DNA of 64,000 nt, from NCBI GenBank assembly GCA_033816765.1, contig CM066288.1, positions 1 through 64,000 on the forward strand, written 5' to 3'. This document shows positions 9,030 through 19,926 of this stretch, one piece after another. The translations under genes were made by a program, and so were the position numbers. Source of the DNA: Nothopassalora personata (lineage: Eukaryota > Ascomycota > Dothideomycetes > Mycosphaerellales > Mycosphaerellaceae). Numbering within the stretch: position 1 is the first letter of the stretch; each line of letters begins with the position of its first letter. The notes under the pieces are model-generated. The model saw only the letters and a program-made list of their open reading frames with translations, was not told where the DNA came from and searched no databases.

Positions 9030-9194
9030 TGTTGCGTGGTGCTTGCTTCAGAATGTGCTGATACTAGTTGTTGCTTGACAGGACCTTGTGACCGTGATTG
9101 TTGCTGAATACCTTGGACCTTGAATGTTTTTCGACCTTAGTCGACCTTGACCGTGAACCTTGGACCTTGAACCGTGATTTTGACCTTATAAACT
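9030..9194 (-). other. Untranslated leader of element A with degenerate CCTTGA repeats
   Basis: Between the primer-binding site and the gag ATG the sequence is built from imperfect copies of a short ACCTTGA-type word, for example near 9115-9185. Copy B has more copies of the word at about 22905-22995, so the array varies in length. No ORF is supported here. Confidence 0.6.
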
Positions 9195-9210
9195 GGATGC
9201 TGATACGCCA
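9195..9210 (-). other. Candidate primer-binding site of element A
   Basis: Five bases inside the proposed LTR end, the minus strand reads TGGCGTATCAGCATCC. A TGG start just after the LTR is usual for tRNA-primed reverse transcription, where TGG pairs with the tRNA CCA end. Copy B keeps the site at 23255-23270 with RIP changes. I cannot assign the tRNA without a tRNA set from the genome. Confidence 0.4.
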
Positions 9211-9215
9211 CCGGG

Positions 9216-9627
9216 TGTACACTTGATAACCCCCCCTCATTGACCACCAAAATAATGTCTACCAACCACCCTATGTAGGCCTGTCCGAGTTGTGGTGGTA
9301 TGGAGCGGTGCTTGCGTAAGCAGGGGTATTTGCCGGTCCTGGGACCGGGAAATCAGGTCACGTGACGAGCAGCGCAGTAGCCAGATAAAACAAGAGGATT
9401 GGCGGACCCTAAACCCCTATACCCTCTACTCGAGAGGTATGAATTGAATTGTTGCCTTGATGCCACGCTTACAATACTCAACTGCGCAGTATATATCTCA
9501 GTGGCCATACCAGGTCCTGCTGGCTTGCCCAAATGTCCAATCAAACCTAAATGAATTTGGGCAAGTTGGACCCAAGGGACCCCTTCCCAAACCCAAACCC
9601 AAGGTCAACACAACCCATTAGTCGTCA
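9216..9627 (-). repeat. 5' LTR of element A (about 412 bp)
   Basis: On the minus strand the repeat starts TGACGAC and ends GTGTACA, so it has TG..CA ends. The outer border is where similarity to the right LTR of copy B (23276-23701) stops: both read up to GTCGTCA/GTCGTTA and then diverge. The inner border is placed 5 bp from a TGG-starting primer-binding-type site. It contains an imperfect 26-bp palindrome (9328-9353) and a GTCACGTGAC box (9357-9366). The inner border is inferred because the second LTR is outside the window. Confidence 0.75.
9328..9353. repeat. 26-bp imperfect palindrome, LTR of element A
   Basis: LTR version of the palindrome, with core GGTCCTGGGACC. It is followed after 4 bp by TCACGTGA (9358-9365). 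The homologous site in copy B is 23387-23412. Confidence 0.85.
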
Positions 9628-10148
9628 ATAGTAGTCTTATAGTAGTATAGTAGCTTACCCTACTATTTAGCTTAACATATAAGATGTTAGGCAATCCTAG
9701 GGCCTACTAGCGACAGTTTATAAAGGTCGAAAGGATTTCTCTTAATAGAGACCGTGATAGTAACGTTAATAATCCGCGACTTACGCCCGTCGTACTACGT
9801 TAACGTATGCTACGAAACTAGCGAGGGAATAGACAGCTATGTTAGCATTAATCGAACGGGCTAGATAGTCGAATAATGTAAACGCTATTTATAAGACAAG
9901 TGAGTGTTAGTACTAGTAACCTAATAAATCTAAAGACGAGTCTATCGCGTAGCTAGAAAGTAAGTTAAGGGAAGATAAGTAACTATAAGAAACAAGTAAG
10001 ATCTAAGGACTAGAAGTACCCGTACCTAAAGCATTAACTAGAATTAGAACTAGAATTAGAACTAGGATTAGAACTAGAAACCTATAGGCTATAGCTATAG
10101 CCGGAAATTCAACTAGAAACTAGGAGTCTATAAACCCGTACTAACTAC
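9628..10148 (-). other. 3' untranslated part of element B
   Basis: RIP-mutated sequence downstream of the ORF3 stop in B. No coding frame is supported. It contains a 12-bp tandem repeat (10037-10079). No LTR-like match to 23276-23701 is visible here, so the 3' LTR of B is not in this stretch. Confidence 0.6.
10037..10079. repeat. 12-bp tandem repeat, about 3.5 units
   Basis: Units of ACTAGAATTAGA at 10037-10048 and 10049-10060, ACTAGGATTAGA at 10061-10072 and a partial fourth unit. It lies in the 3' flank of ORF3 of element B. Confidence 0.85.
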
Positions 10149-13064
10149 TCAGTTCCACTTATTCTTACATAACTCCTTTATCTAGACCTACTCGTTGTCG
10201 TAGCTAACACTAGTCTTACTAGACGCGTCCCTAAGTAGCTAGCTAGTGAAGTTCCTATAGTAGTCACGGAAGAAGCTCTTATTACGCCCTTCGCTTATAA
10301 AGCATATCTACTCGAGAGTAGTAACTAAGCTAAGCTACTTATCTATCAATTTTATAGCTTGGACGCGCTATTTATGTATCTTCTTATAGAAGAGCTCCGA
10401 GTCTAGGCGGACCGTAGCATTAAGCCACCTTCTAGCATTAAGGATAACTTCGTTATCGTTCTAAGACTTTAAACCCGCTAGGGCATCGGATAGAGGGCTA
10501 ATGCCACTAAGGTATACGGCCGTAGGGAAAGGATAGCTAGGTACTAGGCGTCGATACTTAAACCCTATAGCGCTCTTACTTAGCGTCTTAAAGTTACGAT
10601 AGAGGTCTATTACCTAGTATATGCTCTAGCTTCTCTAGAGTTTAAGATAGTTATCGTCGCAGATCTTAATAAAGTAAGGGTCAATTTAACGTAGTGTCTT
10701 CTTATGTGCGGCCTGCCTTATTAGAACGCCTATAGTAGTTACCCGCATTTACCTAGCGCTTAGGTCCTCTCTAAACTAGCTAATGCTATTCTTACTTAGG
10801 TAATTCTAAACCCTAACCGAGAAGAAACGCTTAAATTGGCCGTCTTCTATATAGTCGTTAGTCCGGCACTACTAGATAAACTCTATAGCATTCTCTTACT
10901 TATGAAAACCGTGTAAAAACTCCGGCCTACTAGTGCCCTCTAAGTTAAGAGAGTACAGCATGTTAAGCCGGTTACTAGTCTAGTAGTTTTCAATTTCGAG
11001 GTTTAAGTCAACCCTAGCATGCTGCACTATAGCGTTCGCATTACCCCCCTAATAAGCCCTATTAAAGCTAAAAATCGTAGGCCTAGGGAAGGAGATAAAC
11101 CGAGTATAGTATTAAGGGTATAGAGCTACTTATAAGAGCTACAGCCCGGGGTCTTACCGCATAATCTATTAGCTTAGAGAATACTATATATTCTAGTAGA
11201 CGCCGCCGTTACTAACCTTATTGAATTCTCGTAGGTACTATCGGTATACGTCAAATTCTCGACTTATTATCTCTCTAACTGTTTTAACCCGCGGCGCTAG
11301 TTTAGCGTTATTATACTAGTATAGTATGTTACTATTAATGTAGGTACCGGTACTATTAAGATCGACTTAGTTAGCTTTATTAATGCCGAATTTATCGAGG
11401 ATCTAGTTATAGTTAGTATACGTAACGATACTACTCGTAGTGCCGACTTTACCTCGAACGCGGAGGTAGCTAAGCGGGTTAATAGTCTTCTAACTACGCT
11501 TATTAGGGCGAAACCACGACCTATTTTTTACCTTAATAGCTAAAAAACTCTTACCTTTAAAGAGCTAGTCTTAGACCTTAAGCGCGCGCTTATATAGGGT
11601 ATTAGCGGTAATACTGGGATTCGTAACGAAGTAGAGGGCCTTATAGTAGAAATGTCGAATGTACTAATCGCACATTATAGCGCTAACCTTACTATCCCTC
11701 TTAAGAACCTACGAGACAGTATATTCGAGTATCTTAAGGCCCGCTATCCGGTACTTAGGTAGCTAGTTAATACTATCTATATTAATCGAGTTTCTAAACT
11801 TAATACTATAGTACCGCTTATTGTAGATACAGTTAGCGCGCTTAATCCGGAGGGCCTCGTCTTCTTATAGGATCTAATCCTTAAAGACTAATATATCCCT
11901 AATTATAGCCGAAGGTAACATAGTAAGTATCGGATTGCTATTCTTAGTTAGGGCCGGAGTGAATCGTAGGGTGCTAACCGGTGTACCTAGCGGACTACCT
12001 TCGCGTATAGGTACGCCGTCTAGCGTTCGGTTAGGCGAGGATCGAGTAGGCGTAGTTATGCCCTTACCTATACTCTCGCCCATACGGAGCTACTTAAGTT
12101 AACTCGACTTACGACCGCCTCTCGATAGGACTATAGGCTAGGTAGAGGCTAGTAGTAGAGTTAGCGTAGTACTCTTTATACGTCCTTTATCTTTACTACC
12201 CGGTAGTAGCTAACGTAGCTAAGGCTATTACTAGCTAGATAGTTTAGGCTAATCTATACTATCTTTTAGGGACGCGGACTTCTTAGTAATAGTACCCTCT
12301 ATAAAGTATAGAAGGCTATCCTTATAGACGGCTAGGCGGTGTCTTCTAATAATCTCCCTACTCTTAGCCGACTACGGATTAATGCTACGTGCTTTAGCCT
12401 CCCTATCGCACCGGGTAAGATTACTAGGCTCTAGAATTCGCTTACGATCTATGCCCTTACGGCCGATCCTTATACGCTAGATTAGTGCCCTCTAAATTCT
12501 ACTAATAGCCCTACTATAGTCTAGGTACTTATTAATAAAGGCCGTAAACTAGCGGCGCCCGCTATTAGTACTGCAAAGCTCGGAGATAACGCGTCGATTA
12601 AGAATCTTATTGTCTATCTACTATAGCTAGTAGCGGGTAAGCGTAGCTCGAAGAGTCTTCTCTCGGTTACGAATCTCTAAACCGGTCTTACGAATCTTAC
12701 CGACGATAGGAAACAAGACATCGAGCTTCTTATTACTAAGGAATTTATCCTAGTAGCTCTTACCTATACCGCTCTTAACTTCCTTAAAAAATAGGTTAAC
12801 CTAGACGGAGTAGTCTTCGAACACCTTCTCGAAGCCCTTATAGAAGTCCTTTAATATCTTAACCCGCTTCTAAGGACTAAGCTCTCGGAACATAATATTA
12901 GCGGCGGACTTCGGCGTGTTCGTGTTAGTAAGGACATACTTAACGTTGTCCGGTAGGCGAAGGGACTCGAACAAGGTCTAAGGTAGGCGGGTAAGCCTAG
13001 TAATAGTACTAGTAAGCGCTATACTCGAGCTAGCCGGGCGTAATAAAGAACTAGCTAAAGCTAT
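10149..13064 (-). pseudogene. ORF3 of element B, inactivated by RIP
   Basis: Homologous to ORF3 of element A. The start codon has become ATA (13062-13064) and many in-frame TAG/TAA stops of RIP type are present. Past 11305 it gives the part of ORF3 that lies outside the window in A. The reading frame stays interpretable down to a TGA at 10151-10149. TGA is not a RIP product and is therefore a likely original stop. Total length is about 970 codons. An ungapped fragment at 12083-11874 keeps the motif SSPNRTLDGVPIREGSPLGT. Confidence 0.8.
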
Positions 13065-13666
13065 AATAACTAGGATTCGCTAGTAGTAAGATCGTAAGAG
13101 CTAGCTATCTCGTAGTGCTACTCTAGAGTGTTAGTAAGCTTTAAAAGCTTAATGTCGGGGCTTTAAAGAAGGTTAAGGTCGTAAAGAGAGAGGCTAAAGA
13201 ACCGCCTAATGTGTATAGTAGTAGTAGATGGATATATTAGTAGTTCTAGTAATAGTGTTAGTATTTAAAGAAAAAGAGAGGAAGTAGTAGGTAGAGAGCT
13301 ACGCTTAAGTATACCTCTTAGCGTATGTCCCTATAACCGTTATAAGGTAGCAGCGCCGAGACCGGTCTTATAAGTAGTAAGAGCAGTGCTATTAAGGTTA
13401 CACTAAAGGTCTAATAACCTTATATGTAACCGAAAACCAGTGCTAGTAACTACCTAGGTAAGTATTCGGTAGGGGCATGCTACGCTATTACGTAATCCGA
13501 TTTACCGGTCCCGGGACCGGTAAATGTAACTCTACTAACTAAGGTCTAACTAAGGTAAGAACACCCTATAAAGTAAAGTCTAGATAACCGAATTGGCTTA
13601 ATAAACTAAAGGGCATGCGTAACATATACCTAAGGGAAGTAAACTCCGTACGCTATTACTAACTAA
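13065..13666 (-). other. Pol-ORF3 spacer of element B
   Basis: Counterpart of 1749-2349 in A. The palindrome is unchanged at 13500-13525. The adjacent TCACGTGA has been changed to TTACGTAA by RIP. No coding frame is seen. Confidence 0.75.
13500..13525. repeat. Perfect 26-bp palindrome, spacer of element B
   Basis: Identical to the site at 2183-2208 although the surrounding sequence is heavily RIP-mutated. The palindrome contains no CpA or TpG targets. Confidence 0.9.
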
Positions 13667-13835
13667 TTAGTTCTTAGCCTCAATCCTACTAAACTGTAAA
13701 ATTTCGGCTATAGAAAGGTTATAAGGCCTAACCTATAGCTTCTTAGATTCCGGTTTAGGATACAATCCCCTTTCGTTAACTCCTATAGGTAGTACGTCTT
13801 CGTCGGCGATAGGCTCGATCTCGTTCGAATTACTA

Positions 13836-14177
13836 TGTTACGGATCGATCCGGAGAAGCTCTAGCTAACTAATCGATGCCTAACTAATCGATGCCTGTAC
13901 ACTAGTAGAAGGATCCGATATGCAGAGTGCTCTCTCTAATCTACGTGCTCTATAATAGAGTAGAGAGAGTAGGATAGATTAACTAATCCGACTAATTAGT
14001 TACGCTAAGACATAGCACTATATAGACGACGCTTCTTTACGAGTAGATAGGAGCCTCGTGCTCAACTTATTTCAAGTATACACTATATACTATTTAGGAC
14101 CACTACCTTTCTAACGAGTCGAGACATCCCTATAAAGATCTAAGCCTAGTTAGGATAACGTACAGCGGTTCCTAACA
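13836..14177 (+). repeat. 5' LTR of element D
   Basis: Starts TGTTACGG and ends TCCTAACA. It holds a direct repeat of 15 bp (TAACTAATCGATGCC at 13866-13880 and 13881-13895). Confidence 0.92.
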
Positions 14178-14278
14178 ACTTTAAGCACTACTACTAGGGC
14201 CCTTTATATATGTCTAGGAGAGACGCTACCCGGAGTCCGTTACGATAACAGCCACAGTCAACTAGCATTACGGAACGA

Positions 14279-15300
14279 ATGAGCGAAATGTCGATTATAG
14301 GAAGCAGTAAGAACAACACTCCTATAGGCATACTAAACCCATTGGACCACTACCGTGCACCTAAGGTGTCTACGCCGGAGACGTTTGACGGGACTAAGGA
14401 TAAACTAGAGGCTTTTTAACTATAGGTTCAGTTATATCTTTACTTTAATGCACACTAGTTTCAAGGCGAGGCTAGCAAGGTCTTGTACGCCGTATCCTTC
14501 CTACGAGGAAAAGCAGCTAGAGGATTCCGACTATACCTTAAGGACTAGCTATATAACTAGGGTAAGGGAGAAACACCTAAGACGGAAACTCGAAAAATTT
14601 TCTACGACTACGACGAGTTTAAGACGAAACTCGATAATCTATACGGGATACCGAATAAGGAGGTATACGCCGACCGACATATCCGATAACTTCGATAGAC
14701 TACTTCTATAGCGCTGTACGCCTTAGAATTCTAAGGATATGCCGCCAACCTAGAATAGAACGACGTAGCTTTACGATTATAGTTCTACCTCGGGCTAAAG
14801 GACAACGTTAAAGCCGAACTATCCCGAAACGCTAGCGTTGTTACGCTAGGGGCGATGATTAAGGTAGTAAAGGAGATCGACGAAAGGCTCTAGGAGTTAA
14901 GGTACGACCGACACGTACAGCCTAGATACTAGAGACCCGCCGCGGGCGGAAGAGGGGGCTTTAAGGCTAGAAGTTAGGACCCTAATAGTTACGGAGACCC
15001 GATGGAATTAGACGTAACGGAACGTAGGACAGGAAGGGGGCTAAAGAGTAAAGGTTCCACCTACTACGTATATAGCGAGCAAGGCCATTATGTAAGGAAC
15101 TATAAGAAAAAGAACATAGTTAGCCGCGAGTTTAACGCAATAATTCGCGAAGAGAATGTATACTAGGAATGCGAGAGCTTTCTCTCGAAATCTACCTAGT
15201 AGAAACGACCTAACGATAAAGGCATTAAACAGCGGCTTCTTAATTTAATAACCTAGGACATAGAAGTCAACACGACGATACGGAATAGGCTACGGGACAA
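14279..15300 (+). pseudogene. Gag relic of element D
   Basis: From ATG at 14279 a Ty3-type gag can be followed through RIP stops, beginning with a region containing STPETFDGTKDKLEAF. Near 15060-15115 the zinc-knuckle spacing remains as Y-x2-Y-x4-H-x4-Y; each Cys codon (TGC/TGT) has become Tyr by G-to-A change. The 3' end of the frame is uncertain. No protease, RT or integrase motif follows. Confidence 0.75.
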
Positions 15301-15369
15301 CAACTTACGATACGGCTTCTAGATCGAAATAGAGATTAGACTAGAAGGTATCCGGCACTTCCTCGAGGG

Positions 15370-15859
15370 ACGACTAAGGAAGGATAGGAACCGGTAATAC
15401 GGGAGCACGACTAGGCTCTACCAACTTTTGCTCCTCGAGAAGGGACTTCTCGACGGACAACGCCTCGGCCTTACGGCTCTCGAGTAGATCTATCTCCTTC
15501 TAAAGGCGGGACTTCTTTTCCTACGCGGTAGCTTCTTCCTCTTAGAGGCGCTAGAGTGTCGCCCGCAACTCGCGCATTCTACGCAGATATAACGACATTT
15601 TCTCCTCTAGAGCGGCGCGCTATTTTCGTAGGCGGGACTAGTCGCCTTCCGATATAATAATATCGCAACCCTTATAGTTTAAACGAACATAAGCACTATA
15701 CTTTCTAGATAAGATATATACGCGGTAGGCGATATCCTGTACGACGTAGCGACTGCATTTTTAGACCATAACGACCCTAAGTAACTCGATCTTGTTAGTA
15801 AGGCAGGTTCGACGGACGGATAAGCTAATCTTAGAGGATGGTTTGCGAGAGGACGACAT
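15370..15859 (-). pseudogene. Antisense Cys-rich coiled-coil ORF relic of element D
   Basis: On the strand opposite to gag, from ATG at 15859, a frame continues with RIP-type stops. It contains KCSRYVVQD and SRKYSAYVRLNYKGCD, then a Glu/Arg/Lys-rich heptad-like region. Tyr stands where Cys is expected at CX2C spacing. The frame is homologous to the antisense ORF of element C (28149-28565). The downstream end is approximate. Confidence 0.55.
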
Positions 15860-15935
15860 CGTTAAGGAAACATGAATTAGGGACACATTTATTATATAAG
15901 AGCTTCGGGACGAAGCTAGGCTAAAGGGGGGATAG

Positions 15936-16277
15936 TGTTACGGATCGATCCGGAGAAGCTCTAGCTAACTAATCGATACCTAACTAATCGATACCTACAC
16001 ACTAGTGGAAGGATCCGATATGTAGAGTGCTCTCTCTAATCTACGTGCTCTATAATAGAGTAGAGAGAGCAGGACAGATTAACTAATCCGACTAATTAGT
16101 TACGCTAAGACATAGCACTATATAGACGACGCTTCTTTACGAGTAGATAGGAGCCTCGTACTTAACTCATTTCAAGTATACACTATATACTGTTTAGTAC
16201 CACTACCTTTCTAACGAGTCGAGACATCCCTATAAAGATCCAAGCCCAGTTAGGATAACGTATAGCGGTTCCTAATA
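15936..16277 (+). repeat. 3' LTR of element D
   Basis: Same length as the 5' LTR, with differences mostly of C/T and G/A type. Its terminal CA has become TA, as RIP would do. Confidence 0.92.
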
Positions 16278-19200
16278 TACTACTATCTTCGCTATTAGCG
16301 ACTTCTCCCTCCCCTATTACGAGATCGATCCCATTAGCTAAGCTTAGTACTCCTATATTATCCGGGCGAAGCTCTAGAACTAGCTTAAGGTTTTCTCGTG
16401 CCTAAATACCCTTTATTAGCGTACTATTAAGTTCCTTAAGAATATAGGTACTAAATTCCCTAGAGACACTAGATACCCGATATAGACCTTACTATCGGTA
16501 ACCGATCTTACGTGAAAAGTCATCCTTATATAGCTTATCGAACCTTATAACAAGGTTACCCTTCTAGAAACTAATAAAGTTAATATTCCGGTAAGAATTA
16601 AAGTAGTCCTTACTAAGTTCTCTTAGTCGCTTCCTTCGAGCATTTAGCTCCTCTAAACTAAGGTCTCGAGCCTAGAGTTAACGCGCACGTATTGCAAGTA
16701 GGTCCTTAGTCGTCCTAACCGATCCCTATTAATAATTCGCCTACGTTGGGTACTTAACCTTAATTAGTAGAATCGTGCGATAGCTATATAGGACCTAAGC
16801 TAGCGTTATTCTAGTAGTACGATAGGTCATAGTCCTATTAGCCTATAATATAGCGGGTACCTATTGTTCCTATCCGCGGTATATGTTCCTTATAAGCTTT
16901 ACTAACGCTATAAGAATCGGACGGTATCTAACCTCGACCGGAGCATTAGATTGCGGATAGTACGGTAATATTCGGATCCTTCGAATACTAAGTCCTACGA
17001 GTAACCGCTCGACCTTAGCCGCATAAACCGTAGCGTTATTAAGCACAATTTTAGTATAGTAGCCGTGCCTATAGAAGACATCCTCGTATAGAAACTTAGT
17101 AACCGTCTTAGAGCTAGGAGGTGCCCTCGTTACTCTAGCCTCGATCTAGTTACTAAGTGCTTCGCGCGTAATAAGGAGGTATCTATTTTTATGCACTTAG
17201 ACGGGGTCCGAGTACTACTTCTTACTAATAACCTAAGGGGTCGATAAGTGAAGCTTACTAGCGCGCTAGTTGCCTTCGCGAAACCTATAAGGAGCATAAC
17301 TTCGAACCTACGTAGAGACATCGGCGAAGCACCCGTCCTAGTAATACCGATCGGAAATAAGGTTATATACGACCTTAGCGCTACGATGACCGTGTCTTTT
17401 ATAGCATTCTATAACGATCTCCTTCTAAGCCTCGTTATCGTTAATTATAAGTTGTAACGGTACTCCTCGGCGCTTCTAGAAGAATAGCAATTAGTCCCGG
17501 ACAAAGAAATTAACGCTCTTCTTTACTAGTCGCCGGTACTTAGTACGGGTAACACTATCGGGCCGGGTCCTAGTTTCTATAACCTAAGTAAGTTGCTAAG
17601 AGCTTTTAGAATATTAGTCCCCGAGATGTCGTGTTTTCTAGATTTCAACTAGATAGGTGTCGACCGGCTCCGGGTACCCGAATAGCTTATTATTAATTAT
17701 CCGGTTAACTTCGTCTTCGTTAGCTTCCCTAGGTTCCTAAGGTGTAGAGGGCCTACGAGATAGGGCATCTAGGCTAGTATGCCTAGCTCCCGTAACGTAC
17801 TTTACTTCGAATATAAATAGCCTAATCTATACGACCTACCGGGCTATTACCGAGTTAGGCAGGTCCGAAGCCGGCCGGTTAAGTTGCTATATAAGTGTCT
17901 TAGCATTAACCTTAAGGACAAAATTAACGCTAGTGATATATCTTTAGATCTTCTTAAGCCCCTTAAGGACCCTAAGGCATGCCCGCTTACTAGCATTATA
18001 TCTAGATTCTAACGCGTTCTAGATTCCACTCTTATACCGCACCGGGTAACGCCGTCGAGTACTGTCCATTAATTCTTAAGAAACGATACATCCCTATCTA
18101 GTACCGCTAGCATTAACTAAGACAAAGATGGACCTAGCACTAGGTAAGTAGTAGAGGGTAACTAAGGCTAGAGCCTACATAAGATATCTAGTAACCTCTT
18201 CTTTCGAGAACTGCTTATTTTCTATCTAGGTGAACTCGGCGCCCTTCTTTAGCAGCTTATACATTAGTCGAGCGATAATGACGAACTAGGGAATCTATAT
18301 CCGGAAGTACACACATAGCCCTACATAGGTGCGGACCTCCTTAATATAGGTGGGCGTAGGCTAGTCTAGGATCTTAGCTATAACCTTTAGGTTAGGATAG
18401 CGACCATCCGGGCTAGTAACGTACCTAACAATCTTAAGCTTTTTATATAACCATTGGGATTTGCCTCTAGCAACTACCGCACTAGCTCTCTCTAGGTTAG
18501 TAAGAACTAGATCTAGGGAGACGATGTGCTTAACGACCTATCTCCTTAGCCTAGGCTCTACTTCGGCATTCCTATAGTCCTTAGTTAGTCCCTTAATACC
18601 GATGTCATCGAGAAACGGCTTTACTTGATGCGAGATATAATTAAGTAGAATCTTTATTACCGCACGCACGAACTAAGTAACCAAATTAGTAGCCCCTTAA
18701 GGTAGAGTCGTGTTGCGTACTAGGCTAAGAGGGGTTATAAAGGCTATTAAGTCCCGGTAGGACTTATCTAAAGTGATCTAATTATAACCTAAAAACAGGT
18801 CCATAAGTAAAGCGACTCGGCACCCGGCAAAATCCTCTAAGAAGCTATCCGTGTCCGGTGGAATGTTAGTATTGCGCATAGTAACCTTATTTAGGAGCAT
18901 AGCTAAGTTAATTAACCGATATGGTATATCGCTTCTAGAGGTATTAACCTTCTTTACGACTAGGAACTAGCTATTAGAATATGCCCCTTATGAGTATTCT
19001 AGGATATTGTTCTTAATCCGGGCTCTAATTATGCGCTTAACAATTGCCCTAAGACTTAGGTGCAGCCGGATAGGGCGTGCCTACTATAGCCTATAAGGGA
19101 CCGTATTAATCTTCTAAGGTGGCATAACGTCGTGCCTAATTTACCTTATGTAACTAAAATCCTAAGCGAGGACTGCCTCCCGGTTATAGAGCATCTTATC

Positions 19201-19785
19201 AAATAAGGCCCTTTCTATTAGTAATAGCTTAATGCTAACCTTAATTAAGGTAAGTCGTTCTAGAGTAATCCGGCTACCTCGCTTAATACTTAAGAATTTC
19301 TTAGTTAAGTACTTCCTATCGAACGGACCTTGTCCTTTAGGCATCTTAGATTCTAGGTATAGTGCCCTACGCTTCTATTCTATATCTCCCTTAACTCGTG
19401 ATTCTAGGCGTTCATAAACGCTCGCGTCTACTAGCTTCTTCTTATCCGCCTTACGCTTATACATCGTAAAGACCTACGGCATCCTAATGTTAGCTATATG
19501 TTAGCCTACTTATTGCTTCCGTGCCTAAGCATTTAATGTAGATTGCCTTAAGATCTCGGAGGGCTAATCCCCTTAAACTAAATAAACGTTAGTAATAGAA
19601 TCTCCCTTAAACGCGCCTATTCCAATTTCCATAACTCGTTCCTCTACTCTAGTAGTCCTAAGCAATCCTAATAAGTGAGCTAAATGGTTACTAGGCGGTA
19701 GAGCCTTACCGGGTCCCTATAGATGCGTCGTGTCTTCCTATAGAGACGTCGTGTCGTAGTCGTATCCGTTTCCCTTACTATAGCT

Positions 19786-19811
19786 ATTCACCGGTCCCGG
19801 GACCGGTAAAT
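19786..19811. repeat. 26-bp palindrome in pol of element B
   Basis: Counterpart of 6001-6026, with the ACCGGTCCCGGGACCGGT core intact. Confidence 0.85.
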
Positions 19812-19884
19812 TAAAGTCCGAGGTTTCTCCGAGATAGTGCGAGAACCTTACTAATTTTATTAAATCCGGCTTTAGTAAGTCACC

Positions 19885-19926
19885 GGTAGGTTAAGCGCCG
19901 TAAATTAACCTACCCTTCCATTTCCC
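19885..19926 (-). promoter_or_regulatory. RIP-altered but preserved -1 frameshift signal of element B
   Basis: The heptamer GGGAAAT (19926-19920), a 5-nt spacer and a perfect 10-bp stem, GGTAGGTTAA with TTAACCTACC, remain. RIP changed both arms symmetrically, because the CA targets of one arm are the TG targets of the other, so pairing survived. Confidence 0.75.

Larger units (their letters stand above)
1..9627 (-). mobile_element. Element A: RIP-free Ty3-type LTR retrotransposon, left end outside window
   Basis: Read on the minus strand the order is 5' LTR (9216-9627), leader, gag with protease, pol (RT, RNase H, integrase), a 600-bp spacer and a third ORF that runs off position 1. The order protease-RT-RNase H-integrase makes it Ty3/Gypsy type. 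All three frames are open and CpA/TpG dinucleotides are common, in contrast with the RIP-mutated copy B at 9628-23701. That makes A the younger copy. Its LTR ends at 9627 against RIP-type sequence matching the 3' flank of the third ORF in B, so A appears to have inserted into B (inference). B shows that about 1.2 kb more ORF3, a 3' untranslated part and the 3' LTR should lie left of the window, giving an element of roughly 11-12 kb. Confidence 0.9.
13836..16277 (+). mobile_element. Element D: short gag-only LTR element nested in element B
   Basis: Two 342-bp LTRs (13836-14177 and 15936-16277) enclose 1758 bp. The 5-bp duplication TACTA flanks it at 13831-13835 and 16278-16282; the uninterrupted A sequence at 2512-2516 (CACTG) gives the empty site before RIP. 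A purine-rich tract (CTAAAGGGGGGA) precedes the 3' LTR. It has a gag relic and an antisense Cys-rich ORF relic but no RT or integrase, so it was non-autonomous. The LTR start TGTTACGGA and the segment AGCTTCGGGACGAAGCTAGG before the 3' LTR are shared with element C, a possible helper. Confidence 0.9.

Noticed and set aside
9628..10148. 3' LTR of element B
   Set aside because: No match to the 5' LTR (palindrome, CACGTG box or ends); the LTR is more likely left of element A outside the window.
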